Of a stretch of DNA of 64,000 bases, positions 1-11,154 are shown in pieces (position 1 is the first letter of the stretch; each line of letters begins with the position of its first letter). The stretch is from the NCBI GenBank assembly GCA_002633025.1, contig NMRB01001831.1, positions 16,108 through 80,107 of the forward strand. Direction: 5' to 3'. The notes beneath the pieces are model-generated. The model was not told the DNA's origin. It searched no databases and was given only the letters and a program-made list of their open reading frames with translations. A program made the translations under genes and the position numbers. The DNA is from Notospermus geniculatus (Eukaryota > Nemertea > Pilidiophora > Heteronemertea > Lineidae).

Positions 1-1859
1 CGCTCGCATTTTCGCCAATGGCGAACGGCAAATACCGTTGACGAAAGTAAAATATCAGGTGGCTAAAATTTTGGCGAGGGCTTCAAAATAACCCCATGTG
101 GCGAAAAAGAGCCCTGGAAGTGCGAAACACCTTTCTGGCGATAACGTTTCCCCCCAGCTGCCCAGGTATTTTAGGTTGATTGCCCTATTCAGCTTGTGAA
201 AACCAGCCACAAGCTCGGAAGTGACCCGACTTCAACATTCAATCTGACAGAGCTTGTTATATTTCCAAGTCCATTTCTCTCAAACCCCTCACTGAATTCC
301 TGTATAATCAATTTGGCTGTAATGCAGAAAGAATGCAGTTTCCAGTCATATCAAATTTGTTTGCTAGATTGCATCCAGTAAGGAGATCTTTACTTAAATA
401 GCTCACTTCATAGCCGTATTGGTCATCGACGATCTTTCGGCGGGAAAACTGGGCCAGTGCCACTAATGTATGCAGAGAGGCACATGTTCTGTGCATGAGT
501 CATCAAGTTAGCACTAGATGGCGACACTACTACTTTGTATAGGGTGTATCAACAACAACACTACATATTTGGAATATTTTTCTGTACCTACTGTGGTGTC
601 AATAACTGTGGAGGGTGTCAGCAATATCAAGTGGAATACTTTTCCACATGGAGAATCAATAACAATCATGGGATACAGGATGTATCAGTGACAAAAACCT
701 GAAACATCTTTCTTCTTTCTACAGGGTCACCTACATCCACAAGGCACCACATAACTGGCATGACATTGTCAGGCTATGTCTATATCAGTGCCAGACATGT
801 GGCTAAGGTCCCCATGTATCATAAGTTTGCCTGAAGGAGAAAGTGGCTAAACTCCAATGATTTTGGCTAAATAAGACTTCAATGTGGCTAAAGAAATGGC
901 TAGGGGAAAATATTTCACAGCTCCAACCCTGGAATGTTTTTACGTTTTCGGCACTTTCGGTACGGGTATTGCTCGGCACTGAAAGGGTTAACTTCATTCA
1001 AGCAGACAATACTGGGTTAGATATTTCTGTAATGAAGAAAGAAGTTACTGGAATCCACAAGAACCCCAACACTGTTGAGGATAGGAGAGATCCCCCTTCA
1101 TGACTGAAGCTACGAACAAGAGACCGGGCGTCGAACCTTCAACCTCTTGGTGCCATAGCATGTATAGCCGTAGTTACACCTGAACGAGAAGTCCGGGTTT
1201 CCTTTGGTCCAGACTCGGGAGAAGTCCGGGTTTCTCCAACAGAGCACTTACACTACAAATGAGTTCAGTTAGTGCGAAACCCAGCGATCGCAGGTGAATT
1301 GGAAGGTCACATCCGCAGGTCACTCAATGTAATAACACACGTAATTATCGCAGTGCCATCTATCGCCGGGTCTAGAACTAATATAATTGCGCTTATACCT
1401 GAAGTAGAAATCCGGGACAAGTGCGGACTTCATCTAGACCCTACTCATGCTATCCGGGCTGTCCGGACTTCGTAGAGCCGTGCTTATCTACGCCCGACTT
1501 TTTTGTAGTGTAAGCAAAAGTCCGGACTTCGTTTGTAATGTAAGTACAGCTTCCCACCACCCTGTCTCTATATCCATCCTTTCCGCCAGATACACCCCAT
1601 CCCCAGAATGACACAGAAGGGCAATAAATGAATAAGAATGCAGACCATCATCACAGATCATGGTTTAAGTATGTGATGATCTTCCAAGGAAAGATGAGTC
1701 ATGAGGTATTTATAAAGGACCATGAGCCAGGTGGACACTGATCATATGCTAAATCAATAGAGCTCTTTAGCTTGGGAGTCGTATAGTACGTTCCGTAATA
1801 ATGGCAAAGAGAATGGCATAGAAATACAGGAGGAACGTCCCTCAGATAGCCGAGTGGCT
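1..1859. other. Upstream repeat-like sequence without recognised gene
   Basis: No frame resembles a known protein. Around 1160-1550 the words AAGTCCGGGTTT, AAATCCGGG and GTCCGGACTTCG recur in both orientations, and TTACACTACAAA (near 1249) is mirrored by TTTGTAGTGTAAG (near 1502), so this part is probably a degraded inverted-repeat element. The stretch 800-960 repeats the word GTGGCTAA. Confidence 0.5.
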
Positions 1860-1864
1860 ATAAC

Positions 1865-2173
1865 CAGGGTTTCCGCCAGAGGGTAAAGTGGGTAAAATTC
1901 CGTACCCTTAAATTTTTCCAGGGTACGGATCCGTACCCTCAAAAACGTTGGGTAACCATTTTTCTATGACATGCCAGACTAAACCAAACAAACGGCATGA
2001 CCGGCGCGGGGATTTTATGCTCCAAAATACGCCTAAAATGGCACCAAACATCGTTTAAAACCTTTTAAAAAATAATTTAAAAAAAATTTCAAAAAACATT
2101 TTTTTTCAAAAAAATTTTTCAAAAAAATTTTTTTTGGTCCGTAGCCTCATTTTTTTTTCTGGCGGAAACCCTG
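1865..2173. mobile_element. MITE with 16-bp terminal inverted repeats and 5-bp target duplication
   Basis: The element begins CAGGGTTTCCGCCAGA and ends with its complement TCTGGCGGAAACCCTG. The flanks are the direct repeat ATAAC (1860-1864 and 2174-2178), read as a target-site duplication. The inside is low complexity, with a long A/T homopolymer block at 2040-2155 and no coding capacity. It is a non-autonomous DNA transposon. The CAGGG terminus recalls hAT elements, but the 5-bp duplication is not the 8 bp expected of that group. Confidence 0.7.
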
Positions 2174-2245
2174 ATAACATCTGCTTAGCAAGTGGCAGAT
2201 CCAATGGATATCATATGGGATTAACACATTGACTGTCCGCTATGA

Positions 2246-2624
2246 GTTAAACTCCCTACGCAGTTGTGTATCGCGCCCCCTTCGGTTTACCCGCTCATCC
2301 ACAACTGCTTAACTTCGTAAAATTCGCCGCATTTGGTCAACAGATGGCGCTGAGCGACTCGACCAATGAGAGCAGCGAGGAACCGGTAACCAAGCTGGCC
2401 TGAGACACTTTTTCATTGGTCAAGCGGTTCGTAGCCATGGTAGCACAAGAACATCCATTGCCAACGGACCAAAGAGTTAAGCAGCGTCCTGGTAGGCTGT
2501 AAAATTTGCGCCAGGCCATGACGCCATCTGTTGACCAAACATGGCGACTTCCAAGAAGTAAAGCAGTTGCGGAGAGTGAGTAAACCGAAGGGGACGCGAC
2601 TCACAACTGCGTAGGGAGTTTAGC
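2246..2624. mobile_element. Large foldback/MITE palindrome
   Basis: The two arms are inverted copies over most of their length. The left arm starts AGTTAAACTCCCTACGCAGT; the complement of the right end starts AGCTAAACTCCCTACGCAGT. Further in, both arms carry CCCCTTCGGTTTAC and TTTGGTCAACAGATGGCG. There is no coding frame beyond chance. The whole element could fold into a hairpin of roughly 150-bp arms with mismatches. Confidence 0.7.
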
Positions 2625-3999
2625 TACAAGTATAGAGACTCGTAGTCTCAACACAAGGCCACTGTGCCGCACAAATATCCATGGCACCATTCTCAACACA
2701 AGGCTACTGTGCCACACATCCACCCATTAGTTCGGTCAACTCAACTCGCCAGAGAAAAACAAACATCCATAAAATGCATGAACATCGCTGTCTCTGAATA
2801 AACTACTTTTGAAAGAAATAATTTCCGTCTTGTTGGACTATCTTGAGAGCCAAATAGAGGCAATTTGCCTCCGTAATGACTTCTGAAAACTTTCAAATTA
2901 GTCCCAATGGTCTGCTTTGAAAAACCTGACATAGACATAAAAGACAAAAGAATTATGACTATGAACACTGAGATGTAATCAAAGCCAAAGCCTGCCAGGC
3001 AATGACCAAGTGGCTGTCGGAATGGGAACCGGCGGAACCAATGCCACGAATTGCTGCTGAGAGCGATGTGCCCGAAGATTCTTTTTTCTAACGTTATTTC
3101 AAATTATTTCTAGTGTCAAAATAACCCGCTTGTTTTGGTCGCCAGACAGTGAAACTTATGGTACTGTACATCCTGCAGCAGATGAAAATTTCATAAATCG
3201 CATTGCTTTTTTCTTTAAAAGAAGAGAGAGGATGGTAAGAACAGGAATGTTTTTGTTTCATTATTCCTGGAGAAAAATGTACAGGCCAGTTTTCATGATG
3301 CAACGTCAACACTTAAAATGATGTCAATGAAGTTGCTGCGGGCACATATCGCTCACAGCGCCGACCTGTTGGGATAAAATGTCGCACAGGATGGTTGTCA
3401 TCTTTGGTTCCATGTTCAGTCCCAATGGGGACCCTTGTGATTAAAGCCTAGCATACATTGCACTTGCGACTGGATACAACTAGTGGCCACTGAACTACCT
3501 GGCGACTTTTAGGATCTAGCTGAACTGGAGGCGACTGATCAGTCGCCAGAAACGGTTACGCACCCTTGCGACTCGCAGTCGGTATGCCGCACTACGTAAC
3601 TCTACGTAGGCCCGCAATGAAAGGAGTGATAGGCCAGCGTAGCACAGCGTAGGGCTGCGTATAAGCTAGGCGTAGTCGGTACGCCGCACTACGCAACTCT
3701 ACGTAGGCCCGGTGTGAAAGGGGCTAAAGGTATGATCCTCATTGAATCACAGTTTTTGAAGTAATCAAAATGCAATATTTAACTTCTGTCATTTGCTGGA
3801 TAAAACTGATCAGGAGCGGAGTGAGGCTAGCCTACCGTACTTTACGACTCGCGTGACAATCTTATCAACACATGACTGAAAACTGGCAGCACATTTTGGC
3901 CGTCAACCTACCTGTAACGATAGAATTAAATGAAAATAGTTAGATTCAATCAAAAACGAAGTCGCAATTTGGATGATGAAATTTAAGAACAAGGATATC
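2625..3999. other. No recognised gene; one local duplication
   Basis: No recognised coding frame. At 3579-3630 and 3677-3722 a roughly 46-bp segment is duplicated (both copies contain GCCGCACTACG, AACTCTACGTAGGCCC and TGAAAGG). The 5' exons of the NSUN7-like gene could lie in this stretch or in the following gap, but none was identified. Confidence 0.5.
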
Positions 4000-4335
4000 N
4001 NNNNNNNNNNNNNNNNNNNNNNNNNNNNNNNNNNNNNNNNNNNNNNNNNNNNNNNNNNNNNNNNNNNNNNNNNNNNNNNNNNNNNNNNNNNNNNNNNNNN
4101 NNNNNNNNNNNNNNNNNNNNNNNNNNNNNNNNNNNNNNNNNNNNNNNNNNNNNNNNNNNNNNNNNNNNNNNNNNNNNNNNNNNNNNNNNNNNNNNNNNNN
4201 NNNNNNNNNNNNNNNNNNNNNNNNNNNNNNNNNNNNNNNNNNNNNNNNNNNNNNNNNNNNNNNNNNNNNNNNNNNNNNNNNNNNNNNNNNNNNNNNNNNN
4301 NNNNNNNNNNNNNNNNNNNNNNNNNNNNNNNNNNN
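4000..4335. other. Assembly gap (336 N)
   Basis: Run of N. Open frames crossing it are artefacts. Confidence 1.
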
Positions 4336-4739
4336 TCACAAAGCCACAAGTAAACAGCCTATGGATACGCAGCCTTGCAAAGGCACAAGGTACACATCTT
4401 GACTAATCAAGGCCTCCGGTCACTCCGCCCTTCGAACTACGCTCCCTTCACCCTTGACGACCACCGTTTGTCATCCTGCTCGCAGACAGGTCGTTCCATG
4501 GACCGCACCCCCCCCACCACTGTCAATGATAAATGCGTGTAATTCAATGTTTTGTGAATAAAACATGCATTAACGTATTAGATTATTCTTCATTTTGAGA
4601 TTTTCATCGAGCCAAACCTCACAATGTTCCTATCTTCGTCATAAACCGCGCTTTCAGTAACGTTTGGCTGCTTCACATGCCACGCTCATGGGCGGCAAAT
4701 GCGAGCGATAAATGCTACGGTGGTCGGCAAGGGTGGATG

Positions 4740-4862
4740 GAGCGATAGTAGGAGTGACAGGAAGCCTTGGTTGGGCAAGATGAAGGTACAAGGCACCATG
4801 GCTTTCTGTCACTCGACGGATGAGAAGAGCCAGGGATGATGTATCACAAAATGGCCCGTGCA
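4740..4862 (-). repeat. SINE-like dispersed repeat, tail half
   Basis: The reverse complement contains ATCATCCCTGGCTCTTC and CATGGTGCCTTGTACCTT. A second copy on the + strand at 50655-50830 has the same blocks in the same order (TCATCCCTGGCTCTTCACG, CGTGGTGCCTTGTACCTT). The 50.6-kb copy has a tRNA B-box-like word upstream, so this is likely the tail of a tRNA-derived SINE. Confidence 0.55.
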
Positions 4863-5100
4863 TTCCACCTCTTGTACCTACACTGCACTATATGTGACTC
4901 GGCACAACAGAGTCGGAAGTCGCACAGAAGAAGACCAAAGGTGGAACCAGACAACAATTACAGAAATCGACAAAGTCAAATTTCAGAATGGGCAGACAAT
5001 CCTGAAATCAGCAAACCGTTGGTGGCACCTTGGACATGTTGGGTCTTCTTCTGTGCGCATTCCAACTCATTTTGTCGTGCCGGGTCACATATGGCACACT

Positions 5101-5350
5101 GCTAACCCGCAGGCCATGGAGGATTTCCCTTATGGTCTAGTGGTTAGCGCGTTGGCCTCAGCGCTAGAAGTTAAGCAATGCTGAGTGCGATCACTACTGG
5201 GATGGGGTGACCGGCATGTACATCTGGCGACCTTCCCAGTCAAATGTGGAAAGTGTAGTTCGGCACTGAGACGCAGAGTGGCGCTAAGTGACTTGAGGTT
5301 GAGCCATATCTCTGTCCGAAGGGGGACATGGTGCATTGAACCCCTTATGG
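5101..5350 (+). repeat. Chimeric tRNA/5S rRNA-derived SINE, copy 1
   Basis: A tRNA A-box-like block, TGGTCTAGTGGTTAGCGCG (5133-5151), is followed directly by a stretch matching the 5S rRNA internal promoter: AGTTAAGCAATGCTGAG near 5169 and GGATGGGGTGACCGG near 5200 (5S A-box and C-box). The unit is repeated about 256 bp downstream. Presumably a polymerase III-driven SINE. Confidence 0.65.
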
Positions 5351-5513
5351 CACGGCTTAACCCGCCGGCCATGGAGAGTTCCTTTATATGGCCTAGTGGT
5401 TAGCACGTTGGCCTCAGCGCTAGAAGTTAAGCAACGCTGAGCGCGATCACTACGTGGATGGGGTGATTGGCGCATGATCAGCCCGGACTGGTTTCGAACC
5501 CAGGACCTGCTCC
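5351..5513 (+). repeat. Chimeric tRNA/5S rRNA-derived SINE, copy 2
   Basis: Second copy: TGGCCTAGTGGTTAGCACG near 5389, then AGTTAAGCAACGCTGAGCG and GGATGGGGTGATTGG, then a tRNA B-box-like GGTTTCGAACCC at 5490-5501. It has both tRNA boxes around a 5S-like core. It is cut off by the inverted-repeat element that starts at 5514. Confidence 0.65.
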
Positions 5514-5774
5514 TACAGTACGTTGCACAATTGACCTCCCTTCCGCGCCGCGCACCACATGCAGCGTCATTCACGTACCATCCTCGTATCTTCCGAGGAC
5601 GTGGCGCAGCGTCATGGAAGGCATGCAGTGAAGACGTAACGTCATTCACCCGACATCACGCAACAGAAACGCGTGACGTACCCGTACCATCCGTGATGAA
5701 CTGAAGGATACCTTCCGCGCCACGTCTGATGAAGGTACGCGGATAAAGGGAGGTCAATTTTGCAACGTACTGTA
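5514..5774. mobile_element. MITE with TA target, Tc1/mariner-like ends
   Basis: TACAGTACGTTGCACAATTG at the left is mirrored on the right by CAATTTTGCAACGTACTGTA. If the outer TA is the duplicated target, the terminal repeat starts CAGTACGTTGCA. The homology continues inward through GACCTCCCTT. There is no transposase frame. It sits at the 3' edge of SINE copy 2. Confidence 0.65.
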
Positions 5775-6689
5775 TGCTATCAAGGCTTCTGGTGGCGAAT
5801 GCTCTTTCAAATGACTCAAGAACTCCTGGTTCCTCCTACAATATGAACCTGCAGGTGTTATTGGCATCGGCATGACATTCTTATCAATACTAACTTATTT
5901 ATTGTTCATCGATATCAGAAGCATGGGTAGTGAGTCAGCGTCCAGAAATGGCCACGGTCAAGAAGGTCAGGGGCTGATTATCTCTGAATCAGAAGTGTTG
6001 TTCCAGCAATCAGAGTTAAGGCCCGTCTACACGATCATACATTTGTTCAAAACATCATCATACATTTGTATGATGATGTCCAAGCTTGTTTGTCGATTTC
6101 TGATGGAACCATCAACAGGGCGTATTTAGCTTTTTGGTCCGGGGGGAGGGCAAAAGCCTCTCGGGGGGGGGGCAGAAGACCTTTTTTGCCGTTCTTTGAA
6201 CAAAATCCGCATGAAAATCATGTTTTTCGGTAGGCTCTGCCCCCTCCTAAATACGGCCCTGACCAAGGGTTCTACAACTTCTATCGCTTCACCTTCGGAC
6301 TACGTTGGCACGATGTCCGAACGAGAAGTACATGTATTCGTTAGGCCCTGATATTTCAAGATGTAAATGTGTTGGATGTTGCTGCATACTGCATGCTTTC
6401 CTTTGCCTGGTCGTACTTCTGACTGGAAGCCGGATTCTGCTTATATTCTTGGTGTTGCTGTTGATGTTTTTGCCGCTGGCCATGGTCCAGAATCTGATAT
6501 CCAAATTAATGAGCCCATTTAATTACAACTGTTACTATAATGAATATAGAACCTTCTGACCAAGCCATCATGATGTGGTTTCTTGCCCGTACTCCTGATA
6601 TTCGGTGAGCTAATACCGTCGTACAAAGGACTTCCATCGTTCCGTCATCTTTCGTTCACACGATTATTGCTCTCCTAACCCGTTTCTAG
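5775..6689. other. No recognised gene; presumed intron or 5' flank of the NSUN7-like gene
   Basis: No exon with the conserved region that precedes YDFQ in NSUN7 proteins was found. A G-rich run lies near 6139-6172. The stretch ends in the acceptor TTTCTAG at 6683-6689. Confidence 0.5.
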
Positions 6690-6973
6690 TTCAAAGAAGA
6701 AGAAGGCATCGCCACAGTCATGGTCTATGACTTCCAGAAACGTAAATTCCAACCGCGCACGCCTCTGAAAGGAGAAGTGTTGGACCCCCTCCTGAAGGAG
6801 ATCGAGAAGGCCATCATGGCGTGTAGGACGAAACTGAACGCCTCTCTTGCCAAGAATCGTATCAAGGCGAACGCTCAGTCTGTCGATCACCTACTGCCAG
6901 AAGGTCTGCGGACGAAGGAGGAGCTCAGGAACAGGATCCCGATCTACGCATGGGTCAACCAACTGAAGCGAAC
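6690..6973 (+). CDS. NSUN7: NSUN7-like exon a
   Basis: Acceptor TTTCTAG before 6690 and donor GTTCGT after 6973. Starts in phase 0 (FKEEEGIATVMVYDFQ) and ends after two bases of a codon. Carries the conserved YDFQ...RKFQPR block, the helix-rich ...SLAKNRIKANAQSVDHLLPE segment in two parts, and YAWVNQLKRT. The donor was chosen because it restores the spacing AWVN to DGF and joins exon b in frame. Confidence 0.85.
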
Positions 6974-9800
6974 GTTCGTAGCTTTATAATTTAGAATATC
7001 ATATCTGGTACCCCGTCTCTCGGAGCTTTACCTTGTGTAGACAGATGTGTTAGTGGATCAGCAAGAGAGGACAGTTTGAAAAGTCGTTTTGGCTGTTTTT
7101 GAACGAGTAAAATGATTACATGTATAATCAAGGCCTAGACCCATACGTGCGTAATCTACGTGCCATGTCCAAGATGCAGGTCATGTCATTCTTCTGAATG
7201 GCAACGCAAGCATCCACTGCGTCCTTGGCACCACTTGCAAACTGACCACGAGTTTGCAGTTTGACCGCTAATGGTTTCTGACGGTAAATCAATGCCAGCA
7301 GATCACAAGCTCCAAGTCAGATTCGTCTTGCCCAGAATTGATGGCGTTGCAATTCTTCTAGTTTTGCCCGGTTTCGACAACATTGAAAATAACGGGTCAT
7401 TTTCTTCTGATTTCAGAATCACTGCCGTGGTAGAGGAACTCCGTCACGACGGTTTCCAACTCTTCACCAACTCGACTCGGCCATTTGAAGGACGCTGCTT
7501 CAAGATGGACGATCATTGTACGGATACTTTAGTATTCCCACGAGACCAGGAGGAATTTCTCAAATCTCACATACTGTTTGAGCGGTATGAACTCGTAATT
7601 CAGGTAAAGGTGACAAACGAACCTTCTTTGTTCTCTGAAGCGTTTCTGAGTTCATTCACAGTCTGGCTGCCTGGACTGAAGGACTGACTTATGGCCATTA
7701 CCGTTTCAGGACAAATCGAGTTGCCTCGCCCCTCATGTTGTGAAATCTTCGTGGATGGAAGGCACAGACATCGTCCACGTCAACATCGGGTCTGGGCTCA
7801 TCGCTGCTCACTTGGCGAGTCTTACAAAAGGTGCTGATTCTTGCGTCTACGGGTTCGGGGTACGGGACGCGGATCATGTCCAGCGGGTGGTAGATACATT
7901 AGAAGAATGTGGCGCTACGAAATGTATCCTTTTCGTGATCAGAAATAACTTCTCCTGAATTTATCGCTTCTTATTGACATAGGCTACGGGGGAGATGGGC
8001 AGGGAGGGAGATGGCGGATTGGGAAGGGGGGGGGCTGGAGTATCGGTGTGTTTGTGTGGTATGTCATGAGTGTTACAAGAAGTAGTTTAGACACTGAAAA
8101 GACCTTGGTCTAGTTTGAATTGGTGTCGAATTGAATTTCCACTGCCCTACTGATATGTGTCCATTTCCCTAACTTTTTGGTCTAGATGTGAAAATAATTA
8201 GGGAAAATTTCAAAGACGTTGATGTCGATGACCCAAGATTACGGGACGTTCGGTCAATACTCCTGACAGCTGAGTGCAGTAAGACGGGCATCTTTGACCC
8301 TATTGGCTTTATACTAACCGAAGGAGAAGGTAAGATGCTTCCCTATCCTTTGACATTGGTCCTTTCCATAGTAGGGAAGATGAGATCAGTCGACTTACGG
8401 ATCAACAAGGCCTCCTGAGGTTGAGAAAACTCCCATGTGGAGCAGGTTAGGTTCGGGTTCGGATTGCTTACAGATAAACGTTACATGTCGCCCTTGTCTT
8501 TCATTACCGTTGTTTCGCCAGTAACTCTGCCCCTTGTTTCAGATATGTCCATCTTGAAGGATCTCTCGACAGAGGAATACGACATCTCAAAGTTTGGTGA
8601 AGTGATCGCCAAACACAATCAGTATCTCAAACATTGTATGAAGTGTAAGCCTTTTAGTTTCTCGTTCTTGACATATGAAGCGTGCGTTTACAACTTCGCG
8701 TGATCCATCAGTCGAGCCACGATGTCAGGCGCGGTCACACAAGTCTGCGTCGACGAATTCGGTCTTGTCGACGTAGATCTATGATTCAAAGAGTAGGAAA
8801 CGTGTTACCTTGAGTTTAGACTTGTTTATTTTTCTCTCCTGTTATTTTTCGATTTCGTTTCAGTCACCAAAGTACAGAATCTGGTATACATGACCAGGTC
8901 GATTAAGGACGCTGAAAATGACAAAGTCGTGTCGAAAGTCATAGAGCACAGCAACAACGTGCAACAGACGAAGAAAATCCCTGCGTTCAGACTCCAGCGA
9001 CCTCTTTTACCTGTTGTTAAACCGAACTTGTTAGGAGAACGAATAGATGAGGCGGAGAGAACCGAAACAACATTAAAACTGCCAGGTTATAGTCGCAATC
9101 ATCGATACCTCAAGTTTGATGCCTCATCGGAGAATACTGGGTGTTTTATCGCTCTGATGGTCAGAGATGTAAGTTTCGTTGTACCATTTGTCTAAAGCTG
9201 CTTCCTCGATCGTGTGCAAGTCCTGTTTGAGCCCTTGTCAGGCCTAACGTCATCTGCATTCTGGTCATGCCGATTTTACATGTAGCTTCTCATCACATTT
9301 TTCAGGGTGAGGAGATCAAGGAATCGGCGAAGGATGTCCTCGCTCGAGCAGCACGCTGTGGTCTGCTCGGCCCGGACAAGGCAAAGGAACGGAGCGATCG
9401 AAAACATCGTAAGAAAGGGGAGAACACAAAAGAAGAAACAGGTGAACAAAAGACAATGTCTGATAGTCTCCTGGAAAAACAAACTCGAAGGAAGTCAGAA
9501 TCTGCTCGGAATAAGCTGACGAAGGGGCCCGGTCGACGACCACGATCGTGGGCGAAGAAGGCCAACGAAAGATTCACATCACCGAGAATGAACAAATCCT
9601 ACCCTACAACAAGCATGCCATCTGTTATCCAAGCACCCAAACTCTCCAGTTCACTAGCCAAGAACAACCACAAGCAGTTGGCATCGTTACATACCAAGCA
9701 GTTCCCGGCGAGTTTGGATGGCGAGGATGGACTGCTGGGAGAGACTCGGAGGGTCCCGGAGTACCAGAAAGTTGTTCAGCATCCTGGACCGTTCAGGTGA
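6690..9800 (+). CDS. NSUN7: NSUN7-like RNA methyltransferase family protein (5'-partial, 7 exons)
   Basis: Spliced exons 6690-6973, 7417-7603, 7710-7923, 8186-8329, 8543-8644, 8864-9168 and 9306-9800 give 576 residues in one continuous frame with GT-AG borders. I recognise the NSUN7 pattern from YDFQKRKFQPR (about 13-23), the YAWVN block, LVFPRDQEEF, DKSSCLAPHV (158-167) and NTGCFIAL just before the exon 6 border. The family (NOL1/NOP2/Sun) makes 5-methylcytosine in RNA with S-adenosylmethionine. In this copy the cofactor motif I region (about 178-187, IVHVNIGSGL) is degenerate. The motif IV Cys appears kept (C259 in AECSKTG), but the motif VI nucleophile position reads YMTRS with Arg322. The last 160 residues are a basic, low-complexity tail. 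The 5' exons are missing (not seen or in the gap). The stop TGA at 9798-9800 overlaps a possible donor CAG|gtgact, so a further 3' exon cannot be excluded. Assignment is by family pattern from memory; catalytic inactivity is inference. Confidence 0.88.
7417..7603 (+). CDS. NSUN7: NSUN7-like exon b
   Basis: Acceptor TGATTTCAG ends at 7416; donor CAG|gtaaag at 7603/7604. Encodes ITAVVEELRHDGFQLF, the conserved CFKMDDHCTDTLVFP and the end ...ERYELVIQ. Phase 2 in, phase 0 out. Confidence 0.88.
7710..7923 (+). CDS. NSUN7: NSUN7-like exon c (SAM motif I region)
   Basis: Acceptor CCGTTTCAG ends at 7709; donor AAAT|gtatcc. Encodes DKSSCLAPHVV, the degenerate cofactor-binding strand-loop DIVHVNIGSGLIAAHLASL and the VRDADHVQRVVDTLEECGA block. 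Ends with one base of a Tyr codon completed by the next exon. Confidence 0.88.
8186..8329 (+). CDS. NSUN7: NSUN7-like exon d (motif IV region)
   Basis: Acceptor TTGGTCTAG, donor GAAG|gtaaga. Encodes YVKIIRENFKDVDVDD, LRDVRSILLTAECSKTG and the acidic turn ILTEGE. C259 lies where active NSUN enzymes have the PC motif IV cysteine, here preceded by Glu instead of Pro. Confidence 0.87.
8543..8644 (+). CDS. NSUN7: NSUN7-like exon e
   Basis: Acceptor CTTGTTTCAG, donor AAGT|gtaagc. Encodes MSILKDLSTEEYDISKFGEV (about 278-297) and IAKHNQYLKHCMK. It joins exons d and f in frame. Confidence 0.86.
8864..9168 (+). CDS. NSUN7: NSUN7-like exon f (motif VI region)
   Basis: Acceptor TTCGTTTCAG ends at 8863; donor GAT|gtaagt at 9168. 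Encodes TKVQNLVYMTRSIKDAEND, where active family members have a TC motif VI, and ends in NTGCFIALMVRD, the last conserved strand of the fold. Confidence 0.88.
9306..9800 (+). CDS. NSUN7: NSUN7-like terminal exon (basic tail)
   Basis: Acceptor CATTTTTCAG ends at 9305. Phase 0. After a short helix-like lead (GEEIKESAKDVLARAARCGL) the protein becomes a lysine/arginine/serine-rich tail of about 140 residues, probably disordered. Stop at 9798-9800. Confidence 0.75.
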   Translation, partial: GEEIKESAKDVLARAARCGLLGPDKAKERSDRKHRKKGENTKEETGEQKTMSDSLLEKQTRRKSESARNKLTKGPGRRPRSWAKKANERFTSPRMNKSYPTTSMPSVIQAPKLSSSLAKNNHKQLASLHTKQFPASLDGEDGLLGETRRVPEYQKVVQHPGPFR

Positions 9801-11154
9801 CTGGACTAACTTCTTTCTTGTTTGCACTTTCTAATCTGCTTGGTTGCACTCGTTTTGGATGCACTTCTTGTTGGATCTTGATGGTTTCAGTGATGTCTAT
9901 GGCTGCTTTTGAAACACCAGGTCCTGGCCAGGGGTAGAACTTGATGGACTACCATAAAATTACTAAGGAATAGAAGGCCAATTCATCCTTCCTGACCGAC
10001 CAATCTGCGGAACACAAAATGCTTTTTTGGAACCAGGTGACGAGAAATCTGTTGTGCGTACTGGTCTGTGAGGAAGGATGAACTGGTCCTTAGTCTGCCA
10101 ATGATGGCGTAAAGATTGTAATGTCGGTGTCAACGTCCAGTGCCCTAAACCAGATCACGCTATTAAACACTGCCTCCAAGAGTACGAACTGCTTGACAGC
10201 AACACTCAACATGTTGTGGGACCTGTACTGGTGCAATATGGGCGTGTGAGTGAACACAGACTAAGTTTCCTGGACATATAGCGCCATATGAAAAATCGAC
10301 TCGAAACTGTTAGGATCTGATGCTATTGGTTTGCAGTAGGTGAAGGGTTTTCACTGCACTACTTACTAGTAGTCCTAGGTGTGGGGTGATTCTCTACTTT
10401 TACTCATTCATTCAGGTATGTGCAAACGATACTGTTTGTCCGTCTTTTTCCTCAAAAAAATTGTTATCAATTTGAAGAAACATAATATCCTATCTTCATC
10501 TCTTAATTCATTTCTTCAAAAAAAAATTTCACAAATTAGTATTCGGCTTTGTTCACGTACACAGCAAGTGACGAGCATGGTTAGTAAATGCGTTCCTTCA
10601 GCCTTTGGTGATGTGCTGGTTCTTGCACTCCAAAGCCTGCGGTAAATGAACGAAATATTTCAAGTTATCACCACGTCTTCTCATCCTTACAACACAAATT
10701 TGGCAAGTTCATGTATCTCGTGCACCTTTCCATTCCAAATGGTACAAGGCATTTCCACTTGATCACCGGGGGTGCATGCCCGTTTGAAGTAATAGCTCCA
10801 CATCGTGTACCAACCACGTGCACCGCAGTGTATATGTGGCCATTACTTCAACCGACCACACCCCCACGATTTCAGTGGATTACGCTGCTTTTCACCATTG
10901 TAGGGCAGATCTGTTCTATTGCAGCTTTTACGTAGTCGTCTGAATAACGTTTGAACCCTCGTTCAAGACATTCGTGGACTCCCGCGGATCGCGGCGGTTT
11001 TAGAGTGACCTACGTGTCCAATGACTGTATATATATTTAAAGGCCAAACCTTGACAGATTTTGTAACAATAAATCTTGTTCATATTTCACTCCATCTCCT
11101 CTTCTTGGCTGCCAACCATAAGTAACAACCAGTCAACTATAGGAGTGAGACTAC
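9801..11154 (+). other. Presumed 3' UTR/flank of the NSUN7-like gene
   Basis: No recognised coding frame. A canonical AATAAA lies at 11068-11073, about 1.27 kb after the stop, in a context compatible with the end of a long 3' UTR. No closer canonical signal was noticed. Confidence 0.45.
11068..11073 (+). terminator. Candidate poly(A) signal AATAAA
   Basis: AATAAA in TAACAATAAATCTTG, the first clear hexamer noted after the NSUN7-like stop codon. The assignment to that gene is inference. Confidence 0.4.

Noticed and set aside
3903-4353. Open frames of 118-148 codons
   Set aside because: They cross the N gap; nearly all residues are unknown.
5161-5225. Functional 5S rRNA gene
   Set aside because: Only the internal promoter region resembles 5S; the flanks are SINE sequence, it is preceded by a tRNA A box, and no T-run terminator follows.
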